A stretch of 64,000 nucleotides of DNA from NCBI RefSeq assembly GCF_014857925.1, contig NZ_JACYVZ010000005.1:1-64000 (forward strand). The letters run 5' to 3'. This DNA is from Cysteiniphilum marinum. Its GTDB lineage: Bacteria > Pseudomonadota > Gammaproteobacteria > Francisellales > Francisellaceae. A program made the translations under genes and the position numbers. Each line of letters opens with the position of its first letter. The first letter of the stretch is position 1. Below the pieces are notes generated by a model, which saw only the letters and a list, made by a program, of their open reading frames with translations, searched no databases and had not been told where the DNA came from. Below, one piece after another: positions 18,665 through 27,543 of this stretch.

Positions 18665-19066
18665 CTAAGCGTTACATTGGTCGTTTTTATTGGGTTGTAA
18701 CCAGGGCCAAATGCGATATTTTTTTTGCAATAGATTAATTGGTTCAGCAGAGCTTGTGTTAGCGTCGAGTCCTTTTCCTTGAATTTCATAAATTGTACTG
18801 CGTATATCATGTATGCCTAGCTTGAAATATAGGGAATGTTCCTTGTTTAGTGAATAAATATTTAACTGATTATTGTAAGTCACCATTGAGGAAGATAGAC
18901 GAGGAATTAGTATGTTCGAGACATATGTTGGGTAGTAAACGACTGATGGTAATAATCCTTTTGCTAGTGTGCTGTGACTGCTAACCATCAACAAAGTGAG
19001 TGTAGTAAGTTTTAGCCAAATCGTAGAGTTTAGATTTTTATTTTGAGTCTTTGTCTTGTTGTTCAC
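18665..19066 (-). CDS. Hypothetical exported protein
   Basis: 133 codons from GTG 19066, with AAGGGG about 8 bases upstream. A basic, Asn-rich start (MNNKTKTQNKNLN) leads into a hydrophobic stretch (IWLKLTTLTLLMVSSHSTLA) compatible with a signal peptide ending near LA-KG. The rest has no motif I know and includes a Trp pair (RIWPWLQPN). It may be a fragment: it lies in the 18.6-21 kb segment where both rightward genes are missing their starts. Confidence 0.45.
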   Translation of the reverse strand: MNNKTKTQNKNLNSTIWLKLTTLTLLMVSSHSTLAKGLLPSVVYYPTYVSNILIPRLSSSMVTYNNQLNIYSLNKEHSLYFKLGIHDIRSTIYEIQGKGLDANTSSAEPINLLQKKYRIWPWLQPNKNDQCNA

Positions 19067-19139
19067 TAAATTAACCCCTTCTAAGAAGTAATATTTGTAT
19101 GATTTCTGGCATCTTTTATTTAATTTTTTTAAAGAGAAT

Positions 19140-20399
19140 ATGTCTAATTTACAGTCACAAATTAAATCATTGCAGGCTCAGATTGAACAGATCGCACAAA
19201 TGCAGAAAGATGCTCAAAAAAAAGCTGAGACTCAGGATAAAGCGGCTAAGTCTGTTACAGGATTCGATACGGGTAAATATTTCTTCTGGGACGATAATTT
19301 AATGACACCATTTGGAGCAGGATCTTCATCTAAAGTTCCGCTGACTTACTTAAAAGATCGAGCTGAAATGCCTGATCAATCACTAGCGCTTGGTGGTAAA
19401 ATGGAATGGGATGCCACGCAGTGGTGGGGCAATAAAATTACTGTTGCTGGTAACTATAATGATTATAAGCCAGGGTTCACCAATGGATATCAATCAGGGA
19501 GAGGGCTATATCTAAATGAGGGGGATGTTTACTTTGTAGGTAATCTTAGCCACTACATTCAAACAGATTTAACCATTACAGGAACAAGTTATTCAACACC
19601 AACAATATTAGACGCCTTTGTCACATTTGGTAATTTAAAAGATACGCCATTTTACTTAACGGTGGGTAAGAATCGCTTAACCTTTGGTTCATTTGCAAAT
19701 GGTGCGCCGTGGGCAGCAGGCTTCACACAAGGCTTCTTTAGGCCAAATCATAACGTGGTTTCTGCTAATTTAGGTTTCTATAAAGATGGTATCAACCTAA
19801 ATGCTGCATACTTTCAGGCAAATAAACAAAGTGGTGACTTTATGTTAAGTGGTTTTTATGATGGTCACTATCAGAAGTTTATCTATGGCGGCACAATCGG
19901 TTATATGTATAATTGGCTAGGTGTGATGGGCGCATCAAGCAATGTTAACAAAGCCGTCTACAACGCAGACGGCACACCAGGGAAGCAAGTGAATGATAAC
20001 AGAAACGGTGTTGTTAACTTGGAAGGCTATTTTGGTTATGATATTTACACATTAAATGGTGGTGCTACAACCACGACAAACAAGGAAGATTATAGCAATA
20101 ATTCAGTGCTTGGCGCGTGGTATTTGCAAGCAACAGCATCGCCAAATATTTTGGGTGAGTCAACTCAATTCTCATTTGGTTATCAGCAAGCTTATAATAC
20201 ACAAAATATTCCATACCCAATTGCTGGGGATGCTTCCAAGGGACCAGAAATGTTTGGTGCTAAAAGTGAGTATGTGGCCTATATCACACGCCCAGTATTG
20301 TCTAAAAATAATTTAGTGAGCCTTGAGTATGCTTATATGGATACCTACGACCATAAACATACAAATGCATTAACCTTGGATATTACAACTTTCTTCTAA
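19140..20399 (+). CDS. LbtU-like porin, no signal peptide in frame (probably 5'-truncated)
   Basis: 420 residues from ATG 19140. The N-terminal coiled coil (MSNLQSQIKSLQAQIEQIAQMQKDAQ) and the barrel (MEWDATQWWGNKITVAGNYNDY, FYLTVGKNRLTFGSF, TPFYLTVG, LVSLEYAYMDTYDH, ending ALTLDITTFF) match the LbtU/DUF3573-type outer-membrane proteins of Legionella and Francisella relatives, which are linked to siderophore uptake. Such proteins need a signal peptide before the coiled coil. Here a stop at 19089-19091 closes the frame and only 15 codons without signal character precede ATG 19140. A hydrophobic start (MISGIFYLIFL, 19099) exists in another frame but does not join. Probably non-functional or mis-localised. 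Confidence 0.65.
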   Translation: MSNLQSQIKSLQAQIEQIAQMQKDAQKKAETQDKAAKSVTGFDTGKYFFWDDNLMTPFGAGSSSKVPLTYLKDRAEMPDQSLALGGKMEWDATQWWGNKITVAGNYNDYKPGFTNGYQSGRGLYLNEGDVYFVGNLSHYIQTDLTITGTSYSTPTILDAFVTFGNLKDTPFYLTVGKNRLTFGSFANGAPWAAGFTQGFFRPNHNVVSANLGFYKDGINLNAAYFQANKQSGDFMLSGFYDGHYQKFIYGGTIGYMYNWLGVMGASSNVNKAVYNADGTPGKQVNDNRNGVVNLEGYFGYDIYTLNGGATTTTNKEDYSNNSVLGAWYLQATASPNILGESTQFSFGYQQAYNTQNIPYPIAGDASKGPEMFGAKSEYVAYITRPVLSKNNLVSLEYAYMDTYDHKHTNALTLDITTFF

Positions 20400-20427
20400 G
20401 CGATTAAGCTTATTAAGTTTCCCATAG

Positions 20428-20943
20428 GTGATGCGTATTTACCTTTCCTGTTTTTTCATTACATCATTTATGGGGATTCTTACTGTGCCGATGTCAATAT
20501 TTGGCGCTTTATTACCGCTTTATATCGGCAAAGGCTCTCATGTCGGTTTTGCATCATTAAATATTTATTCACAAGTAGGGCTTATTACGTTAATTGGTCT
20601 AATCAGTAAGCATGGCATTTTATTAGTAGAGTTTGCCAATCACGAGCAATTAAAAGGTAAAAATAAAATTGCTGCTATATTATCTTCTGCAAGGTTAAGA
20701 GTTCGCCCCATTTTAATGACAACGGCTGCAATGGTTGTTGGTGTTTTACCATTGGTATTTGCCTCAGGTGCCGGTGCAGTTGGTAGACAATCTATGGGGA
20801 TGGTTATTTGTTTTGGTATGTTAGTAGGTACTATTTTTACCTTGTTTGTTGTCCCTGTTATGTATATTTTTCTGGCGCAGAATAAGCAAAAGTTATTTTT
20901 AAAAAAGCAGCAACAAGCCATTGAAATTAAAGAGTTAGACTAG
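20428..20943 (+). pseudogene. C-terminal fragment of an RND efflux pump (AcrB/MexB family)
   Basis: 171 codons that correspond only to the last part of an inner-membrane RND transporter, normally about 1,030 residues. Recognisable are VPMSIFGALLPLYIG, SLNIYSQVGLITLIGLISKHGILLVEFAN, ARLRVRPILMTTAAMVVGVLPLVFASGAGA and the last membrane helix MLVGTIFTLFVVPVMYIFL. The first 850 or so residues are absent from the window, and no membrane-fusion protein is nearby. The fragment cannot work as a pump. It marks a deletion or rearrangement end point next to the truncated porin. Confidence 0.88.
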
Positions 20944-21119
20944 GTTACATGTGGTTGCTGACTTCAAGAAATTACTGCTCTAAAATATGTTTCTATGTAA
21001 TGACGGCGCTTAAGGTAGTGCCATTAGTTTATATTCCCCCCGCATCTTCTAGCTGAGGGTTAATATTAAATGAGCATCATGCTATTGTTTAAAATATGAG
21101 GAGTGATATATTCCAAAAC

Positions 21120-22385
21120 CTACGGGTTTGTTGAGATCTCATCAATTCTTGATACATGATCTCCTGAATGACCAATGCCACCCCACATTCCTTCACTCAT
21201 GGTGTATATGATTTTCTTAACATCATTTGGTTTTTTGAAATGGTATGTTGAGCCAATTGCACAAACATATCTTTTACTGATGAGACCGGTAACTTTACCA
21301 GATAACTTTCCATCCAGATAGGTAGGCACAGAGTTAGGGCTTATGCCACAGTTTTGTAACCAAGTTCCTTGGAATAAAGAATGCGTCATTTTCCCTCTTG
21401 GACCATGCCTATAAAAAGTGAAATCTTTTGTGCTATGAGCATTTACTGTTACTGTTGGGCCAAGATAATTTGGCAAATGCCCATGAGCACCATAAAATTG
21501 ACCAATTAAAGGATGAATTGTTCTACGTGTATTGTTAACTATTTCCACTGTCACATCATTGCTAGGTGTGACATATCCTCGGTGATAAGTGACAGAACCA
21601 GCCATCTTGTCAACATAAATGCCTATTGGCTTGCGAGTTATGCCTGTCCATGGCCAAAAATGACTAAACTGGTGATCCACTTCAAAGGATAGGATGTAAG
21701 TTCCTGAGTATTTGATAATATTATCTAAATCGACATGTGCGCCAACACCAGTACTCCTATCAGATGAAGTAATCGTTAATGGAATTGTTTTAAGTGGAGA
21801 TGCTAAGCTGTATGTGTTTTGACCGTCTTTAGTGGCCTCTGGAACAACCTTAGTTAATCTTACTGTAACACTAGGATCTATTGAGTTAATATCAAAGCCT
21901 AGCTTAGAGCTTGCTATGCTATAGCTATATTGATCTTGCTCAGGTTTGTCTGGAACATTGAATTCAACATAGTACACATACTTTCCTTTGTCTGCGGTAA
22001 CAATTTCACCATAAGGATATGTGGCATTTCTTGAAACCAAGCTTCTTGCATCACTTTTGTAAAAGCCTTGCCCCATGTTACCGTCTTCTAAAGGAGATAC
22101 TCCATTTGCATCCATACCATATGCGCTATATCTTGCAAGAAAAGCCATGTTATTTTCTGAAGTAGAGTTAAGCCATGTGGGCTGAAAATCATTATATGAG
22201 CCTTTGTATACATGGTAGTTTCCATCAGGAAGATCTCCGGAGGACTGACCTAATTCAATTCCGGAAGAGCTATATCCCGTGTTATAGATTTTAAGCTTTT
22301 GGCTAACGTCACTTGATGCATAAGCAGTTGACAGGCTAGACAATATGGCAACTTGCATGGCAAATAGATACTTGATTTTCTTCAT
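21120..22385 (-). CDS. Secreted protein of unknown family
   Basis: 421 residues with a signal peptide (MKKIKYLFAMQVAILSSLSTAYA, cut near AYA-SS). The mature part is rich in Tyr, Ser, Thr and Gly and in short beta-like strands (KYVYYVEFNVP, GTYILSFEVDHQFSHFWPW, DVTVEIVNNTRRTIHPLIGQFYGAHGH), suggesting one or more beta-sandwich domains. Two cysteines near the C terminus (NCGIS, YVCAIG) could bond. I do not recognise the family. It is transcribed away from the fimbrial cluster, sharing the 447-bp intergenic region with it. A surface or extracellular role is inferred only from export. Confidence 0.7.
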   Translation of the reverse strand: MKKIKYLFAMQVAILSSLSTAYASSDVSQKLKIYNTGYSSSGIELGQSSGDLPDGNYHVYKGSYNDFQPTWLNSTSENNMAFLARYSAYGMDANGVSPLEDGNMGQGFYKSDARSLVSRNATYPYGEIVTADKGKYVYYVEFNVPDKPEQDQYSYSIASSKLGFDINSIDPSVTVRLTKVVPEATKDGQNTYSLASPLKTIPLTITSSDRSTGVGAHVDLDNIIKYSGTYILSFEVDHQFSHFWPWTGITRKPIGIYVDKMAGSVTYHRGYVTPSNDVTVEIVNNTRRTIHPLIGQFYGAHGHLPNYLGPTVTVNAHSTKDFTFYRHGPRGKMTHSLFQGTWLQNCGISPNSVPTYLDGKLSGKVTGLISKRYVCAIGSTYHFKKPNDVKKIIYTMSEGMWGGIGHSGDHVSRIDEISTNP

Positions 22386-22832
22386 AATTTCCCCATTAAT
22401 TTATACTTTAAAATCTTCAAAATACTTAAAGACTTTATCTTGAACTTGATATTTAAAATATCTCGCAATGTCATCTGCAAATTATTTGCAAAGGGCACCT
22501 AACGAAGATATCTAATGTTTAAGTCAAAGAGACTTAATTGTAAAGTGATATGAAATAGCAAAACTATATCATCTCCCCAGAGCTATAATTTCATATATCT
22601 GAAACCATCTCCAGCGAAAAAAAGTCAACGCTAATTCACTAATGGTTGTTTGTTTTTGAAGTTCAATGCTTATTGTTTGATATGGAAACAAGTGTTTCCT
22701 AATAGTTGTTTGCAATAAATGGTTATTGCTTGAATAATACCCTCAAGAGATTGATGTTGATTTCAATATTGATCTAAATTTGATTGATATCCATCTTATT
22801 GGGTGGTGTTTAAATATGATTAGGGAGTCAAA
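22386..22832. promoter_or_regulatory. Regulatory region of the fimbrial cluster with a palindromic operator candidate
   Basis: 447 bp between divergent genes. At 22684-22699 lies GGAAACAAGTGTTTCC, with 6-bp arms around AAGT. The same core, GAAAC-AAGC-GTTTC, is at 29763-29776 before the second LysR gene. TGGTTGTTTGTT also occurs in both regions (near 22644 and 29794). The fimbrial gene has a clear AGGGAG ribosome-binding site at 22822. No repeat-family element lies here. Confidence 0.55.
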
Positions 22833-23372
22833 ATGAGGAAATTAATTGCTGTATTATTTGTGATATCGCAGTGTGGTTATGCGCAAGAAAAGCATGCAAC
22901 TACAGTGATACAGTTCTCAGCGACAATCAAGCAGACTTTTTGCCAGATTGACGTTGATTATGATCATAATAATAGCGGTTCAAGCGATCTTCATTTTGAT
23001 GAATTCATGAGCTATAAGCCTTACCAGTATGGTGATATTATTGATGGTCAAATTAAATCCTTTGATATACGTTTAAAGAATTGTCCAGAGTATTTATCTC
23101 ATGAGATATCAACGGTGTTTGATTATGGGCGATCAAGAAGTTTAGCTTATGTTGGTGATAATGCACACAAAGGTGTTGCGCTAGAGATACTAGGTAAGAA
23201 TAATCAAAAAGCCATAGGGGGGGAGCCGGTACAACCGTACCGTATAAAACACATAGGTGCGGCGGAAACAAGCCTCACCTATCGTGTTGCCATCGTTGCC
23301 GATAGAGATGGTTATATTATGCCCGTAAATCATTTATACGCATCGGTGCCTTTTGAAGTGAGAAGTGTTTAG
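22833..23372 (+). CDS. Fimbrial subunit-like protein (first gene of the chaperone-usher cluster)
   Basis: 179 residues with a short signal peptide (MRKLIAVLFVISQCGYA, cut before QEKHAT). The mature part has the pilin layout: an early strand with a cysteine (VIQFSATIKQTFCQIDVDYD), a second cysteine at FDIRLKNCPEYLS forming the usual disulfide, and a C-terminal strand (LTYRVAIVADRDGYIMPVNHLYASVPFEV) with alternating hydrophobics like the beta-zipper of subunits. It lacks the strict Tyr-penultimate end. It is the first gene of the cluster, 136 bp before the usher start, and could be a minor or anchoring subunit. Confidence 0.72.
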   Translation: MRKLIAVLFVISQCGYAQEKHATTVIQFSATIKQTFCQIDVDYDHNNSGSSDLHFDEFMSYKPYQYGDIIDGQIKSFDIRLKNCPEYLSHEISTVFDYGRSRSLAYVGDNAHKGVALEILGKNNQKAIGGEPVQPYRIKHIGAAETSLTYRVAIVADRDGYIMPVNHLYASVPFEVRSV

Positions 23373-23508
23373 ATTCAAGTAATTGTAATCATATTTTATC
23401 ATCAGCGAATCGATGAAAAAAAATTTTAAATTTAGATTTAAAAATTATCAGTAGAGCTAAGTGATTATTTATTTTTGGGGAGTCACTGCAATAATGAGGT
23501 CTTATGCT

Positions 23509-25956
23509 ATGAAAGAAAAAATAATATCTATTTGTATACTTTCGGCGTGTGCAGGCGTGAGCTTGGCGCAAGGCAAAGACCTAGGCTTCGATACCAGTTT
23601 TTTTAATGATTTCTCAGCGCAAGATGCCAAGATGTTATCAGGTCAATTAGTCCCTGGTTTTCAAGTGTTGAATTTTCGACTTAATGATAAATCTTTGGGG
23701 CAATATAGCGTTAATGTCATGCAAAATCCTAAAACAAATGAGCTATCAATTCAGTTAAATGGTGAAATGCTCAATAAAATGCACGCCAAATCAATATTAC
23801 TCAAAGCATTCAAACGCGAAAAATATCAGCTGAGCAAAGCGAGCATTCAGTATGTGAGTTATACCTATGATCATATGACACAAACTATTAATATTTCAGT
23901 ACCACAATCTTATGTCTATGATGTGAAGTCCGGTGTAACAGCTCCACCTGCGTTATGGGAGTTTGGCATCTCAGGCGGTGTAATGAACTATGATATTGAT
24001 ACTTCGCTTAACCATGATTTTGATAACGATAATGCGAGTATTTTTGGCTCAGCACAGCTGCACTACAACCTAGGACGTTGGCAGCTGTATTCTAATATGA
24101 GTGCAGGGACAAGTTATAATAAATCAAATGCGACATCTCAAACGCAAAATAATTCAAATATTACCTATACCTATGCAACAACGGTGATTCCAAGTTGGCG
24201 TAGTCGCTTAATGTTGGGGTATAACAATATTCAAAGTAATATTTTTAGTGGTAATAGTTTTTATGGGGCAACCCTTAATAATGACACTGCAATGCTGCCA
24301 CAAGATGAACAACAGTTTAAGCCGGTTGTACAAGGGGTTGCAAGTACGCCAATTACTATTGAATTATATCAAAATAATAAGTTGATTTATAAAACACATT
24401 TAAACCCAGGCCCTTATAAAATCAATGACTATAACGCCGTTGCAGGCCTTGGTGATATTACTGAGATCGTCACAGATAATAGTGGGAATAAGACGCAATC
24501 AACCATCCCATTTCAATACGTTTCAAGTGCGCTTTATCCAGGCGTGGTGATGTATGATGCCAATATGGGCTTAATGCAGTATCACACTAATATGGAAGCG
24601 GAGTTTTTAGAGGCTGAAGTGCACTATGGTCTTAGCAATTATCTCTCGCCTTATGTTGGTGTGTTCGTCAACCCTGATTATGTTGCAGAGGGTGTTGGTA
24701 CTTCGATTAACCTCGGTCAATATGGTGCGCTTAATCTCGTGACTTCAGGTTCGATGTTCAATGCAAAAACTACTCAGGGAGCGCGTAAGTTATACAGTGG
24801 TCTGCGTGCGCAAGTTAGTTATGATAAAAGCTTTGTTAATATGGGTAGTAGTTTTGATGTCGTTGGCTATTTTTATCAAACACGTCATTATGTCGGTATA
24901 GATCAAGCCTTTTCACAAAGGGCTTTTTCAGCAGATGGCAATTCAGGGCAGAAAAATAATTTTAGTCTCAATATCTCACAAAGCCTATTTTGGAATATGT
25001 CTTTAAATGCCAATGTTTCATACAGTCAACAGTGGTCAAATGACAATGAATTAACGGCAGATATTAGCTTAAATCAGTCCTTTCAAGTTTTTAACTATGG
25101 TATTTCTTATGATCAGTCAAAAGTGCTTAACGGTGTGAATAAAGGTCAGTTAAATCGCAGCATTAGTTTAAATATCAGCTTTAATTTTGGTGAGCATGGC
25201 GGTAGCTTAAATAACAGTACAGGTTATGATATGGCGTCTCAAGCGCTTAACGATAATGTTAGTTATGGTATAAGTTCAGACTCGGGTAAAACATCAGCTA
25301 ATATCGGCTATAGCTACAGTAGACAATTACAGCAAGCAGGTAATCAAAACAACAGTGTTAATTTTGGCGTATCTCAACAGACTAATGTTGCCAACATTAA
25401 TGTTAATGGCAATATGCAGAGTTTGCGTAATTATTCAGCATCAGCCAGTATGTCAGGCGGTGTGGTTTACACGCGCTATACAGGATTGCAGTTTATGCAA
25501 TATGCCAATGATACCTTTGCGGTGATCGATACGGATGGTGTATCGGGTGTTAACGTTGATGGCTTAACTGAGACCAATCATAATGGCTATGGTTTATACA
25601 ACAGCCTAATGCCTTACTATTATAATGATATTTTGTTAAGCGATACACAGCACCAAAATGGCGTGTTAGAAACACATGAAGCGTATGCGGTACCGGTGCA
25701 AGGAGCAATCTTATATCGCAAATTCAAAGCAAAAGTAGGTCAACCACTCTTTATTAAGCTCGATCAGAGCAAGCATGCCGATGTAAGTAAGCTGATTGAT
25801 ACACGTACCGGGGAAATTGCTGAGCATGTTTATGGCAATTTATATTATTTCAACACTGTCAAAGAGGGCGATCATATGCAACTAGACACTACAACGAATA
25901 AGCTTGTTAATACGATAACGATCAGCAAGCTAGATCATAACCAAATAACCATTTAA
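23509..25956 (+). CDS. Fimbrial outer-membrane usher
   Basis: 815 residues from ATG 23509, chosen because GAGG lies about 9 bases before it and the signal peptide MKEKIISICILSACAGVSLA follows. Earlier ATG/GTG codons add a non-signal stretch. The N-terminal periplasmic domain (FDTSFFNDFSAQDAKMLSGQ) is followed by a long barrel of alternating strands, the usher segment ITIELYQNNKLIYKTHLNPGPYKINDYN ahead of the plug region, LYPGVVMYDANMGLMQYH, and a C-terminal domain starting near GAILYRKFKAKVGQPLFI. It exports and orders subunits at the outer membrane. The usual C-terminal cysteine pair is not visible. Confidence 0.85.
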   Translation: MKEKIISICILSACAGVSLAQGKDLGFDTSFFNDFSAQDAKMLSGQLVPGFQVLNFRLNDKSLGQYSVNVMQNPKTNELSIQLNGEMLNKMHAKSILLKAFKREKYQLSKASIQYVSYTYDHMTQTINISVPQSYVYDVKSGVTAPPALWEFGISGGVMNYDIDTSLNHDFDNDNASIFGSAQLHYNLGRWQLYSNMSAGTSYNKSNATSQTQNNSNITYTYATTVIPSWRSRLMLGYNNIQSNIFSGNSFYGATLNNDTAMLPQDEQQFKPVVQGVASTPITIELYQNNKLIYKTHLNPGPYKINDYNAVAGLGDITEIVTDNSGNKTQSTIPFQYVSSALYPGVVMYDANMGLMQYHTNMEAEFLEAEVHYGLSNYLSPYVGVFVNPDYVAEGVGTSINLGQYGALNLVTSGSMFNAKTTQGARKLYSGLRAQVSYDKSFVNMGSSFDVVGYFYQTRHYVGIDQAFSQRAFSADGNSGQKNNFSLNISQSLFWNMSLNANVSYSQQWSNDNELTADISLNQSFQVFNYGISYDQSKVLNGVNKGQLNRSISLNISFNFGEHGGSLNNSTGYDMASQALNDNVSYGISSDSGKTSANIGYSYSRQLQQAGNQNNSVNFGVSQQTNVANINVNGNMQSLRNYSASASMSGGVVYTRYTGLQFMQYANDTFAVIDTDGVSGVNVDGLTETNHNGYGLYNSLMPYYYNDILLSDTQHQNGVLETHEAYAVPVQGAILYRKFKAKVGQPLFIKLDQSKHADVSKLIDTRTGEIAEHVYGNLYYFNTVKEGDHMQLDTTTNKLVNTITISKLDHNQITI

Positions 25957-25987
25957 AAATACAAAACAACACAGCAGGAGAATTAAG

Positions 25988-26614
25988 ATGAAAAAATATA
26001 TAGCAACAATAACAACAGCCTTGGCAGCTTTAACCGTAAGCTTAGGATATGCCTCTGATCAAGTAACCGTAAATTTTACTGCTCAAGTGACAGCAAGTAC
26101 ATGCTCAATTAGCTCGGGTAGTGGGAAAACTGTAAAGGAGGATATGGGTGAATTATACTTATACAATGCGAGTGATGCGAGTGCAGGGAAAAAAGTTAAT
26201 CTTGCAGATATTGGAATGAGTAAGCCGCTGACAGAAATCAAAGAAATTATAAAATGCAGTGGAGGTACGACCCCGACTGTGAATTATGCAGCAGATAGCA
26301 CAGCTAATGTGGACCCAACGTATCATGATGTATTGATGTTAGTAAATGCTAGCAGCAGCACTACTACGCCATTAGGAATTCGTTTAGATGATAAAAATGC
26401 AAGCCCACAACCTGCATACCTTGATTTTACGAAAACAACGTCATTACCAGGAGCAATTACAACAAAAGCAGCAGGGACAGATCAGTATGAAATAGACCTT
26501 ATGCCGGAGTTAACATACACAAGTAAGGCAACAGACGCTAATAAGCTTACTGGATTGTGGTCGAGCGCGACTACGCTAAGCGCTAAAGCTGTTCTTAATT
26601 TAAATTATTCATAA
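25988..26614 (+). CDS. Fimbrial subunit, probable major pilin
   Basis: 208 residues with a signal peptide (MKKYIATITTALAALTVSLGYA before SDQVTV) and a strong ribosome-binding site (CAGGAG). The mature N terminus VTVNFTAQVTASTCSISSGSG carries the donor-strand-like alternation and the first Cys. The second Cys is in EIIKCSGGT. The C-terminal strand is LSAKAVLNLNYS, ending in the pattern of pilin beta-zippers with a penultimate Tyr. Ser, Thr and Ala content is high, as in shaft subunits. The location between usher and chaperone, each within about 105 bp, supports the role. That it is the major subunit is inference. Confidence 0.8.
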   Translation: MKKYIATITTALAALTVSLGYASDQVTVNFTAQVTASTCSISSGSGKTVKEDMGELYLYNASDASAGKKVNLADIGMSKPLTEIKEIIKCSGGTTPTVNYAADSTANVDPTYHDVLMLVNASSSTTTPLGIRLDDKNASPQPAYLDFTKTTSLPGAITTKAAGTDQYEIDLMPELTYTSKATDANKLTGLWSSATTLSAKAVLNLNYS

Positions 26615-26717
26615 AGGGTAATTGATAATGATCGGCATTGAACAAATGCTAGTATTTAGACTATAGTTGGCTAAATCTAGATGCAAAAAAGATAAATAAA
26701 AATGCTAAGGACAAGTT

Positions 26718-27542
26718 ATGTTAAGTTTTTTGAAAACAGTTAAATGGGTTGCTATTGCCAGTTTGTTTTTTTCACAGTCTTTTGCGCACGTTACCCCCGT
26801 GCCAACACGTGTTATTTATCATGAGGGAGATAAGTTTACAGCGGTTAATGTTCAGAACAATGATCCAGATAATGCGTATGGTTTGGAAAGTTGGGTGGTT
26901 ACAAGTGATCCTAATAATCCAGCGCAAACAGTTAAGGGGGCAATTGATCATGATTTTTTGATTTCGCCAAAATTTACAGTCGTGCCACCTAAAAATGAGC
27001 AGGTTGTTCTGCATATTATTAAGCTTCCCAGTACGAATTTGCCGAAAGATCGTGAGAGTCTATTTTATTTAGAGTTTCAAGAAGCACCACCTAAGCTGGA
27101 TCTTACGGACAATGCTTCAGAGAAAGGGCACTTACAAAGTGGACTGCAAATTGCGATTCACACACAGATCAAGATGATGTATCGCCCGAAAGACCTTCCT
27201 GAGCTTAATAATAGCGAGATTAAAGATAAGATTAGCTTCAAGCGCCATGGTAATGACATTGTGTTGGATAATAACAGTCCATATATTATTAACTCATTAG
27301 GGCTTACAGATCAAATCCCTGATCAAACAACTGATAGCGATAGCAAGGTGACTAAAGCAAAGCCAATTGTAATGCAAAAAGCCCAGATTTTATTGCCGTT
27401 TAAAAAAACCACGCTAAAGCCAACACCGGCAGAAGTAGCCACGTTCAAGAAACTATTGGTCGATAAGAAGCCACTGTATTTGATTTATATTAATGATTAT
27501 GGTGGTGAGGTTTATTTGAGCATACTGTCAGGAGAACATTGA
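26718..27542 (+). CDS. Periplasmic fimbrial chaperone (PapD-like)
   Basis: 274 residues with a signal peptide ending at SFA-HV. The PapD fold is visible: PTRVIYHEGDKFTAVNVQNNDPDNAYGLESWVV (first strands; the family's conserved basic residue is in PTRVIY), SPKFTVVPPKNEQVVLHIIKLPSTNLPKDRESLFYLEFQEAPP (the hallmark LPxDRESLF G1-region motif) and the conserved basic KMMYRPKDLP between domains. The second domain is longer than usual, with an insertion around DQIPDQTTDSDSKVTKAKP. It holds subunits folded for the usher by donor-strand complementation. The stop lies one base before the adhesin ATG. Confidence 0.88.
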   Translation: MLSFLKTVKWVAIASLFFSQSFAHVTPVPTRVIYHEGDKFTAVNVQNNDPDNAYGLESWVVTSDPNNPAQTVKGAIDHDFLISPKFTVVPPKNEQVVLHIIKLPSTNLPKDRESLFYLEFQEAPPKLDLTDNASEKGHLQSGLQIAIHTQIKMMYRPKDLPELNNSEIKDKISFKRHGNDIVLDNNSPYIINSLGLTDQIPDQTTDSDSKVTKAKPIVMQKAQILLPFKKTTLKPTPAEVATFKKLLVDKKPLYLIYINDYGGEVYLSILSGEH

Positions 27543-27543
27543 T

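Noticed and set aside
22386-22832. Foldback or double-hairpin repeat in the fimbrial control region
   Set aside because: None of the end motifs (GTAAATCATT, CCTCTCCC) occurs there.
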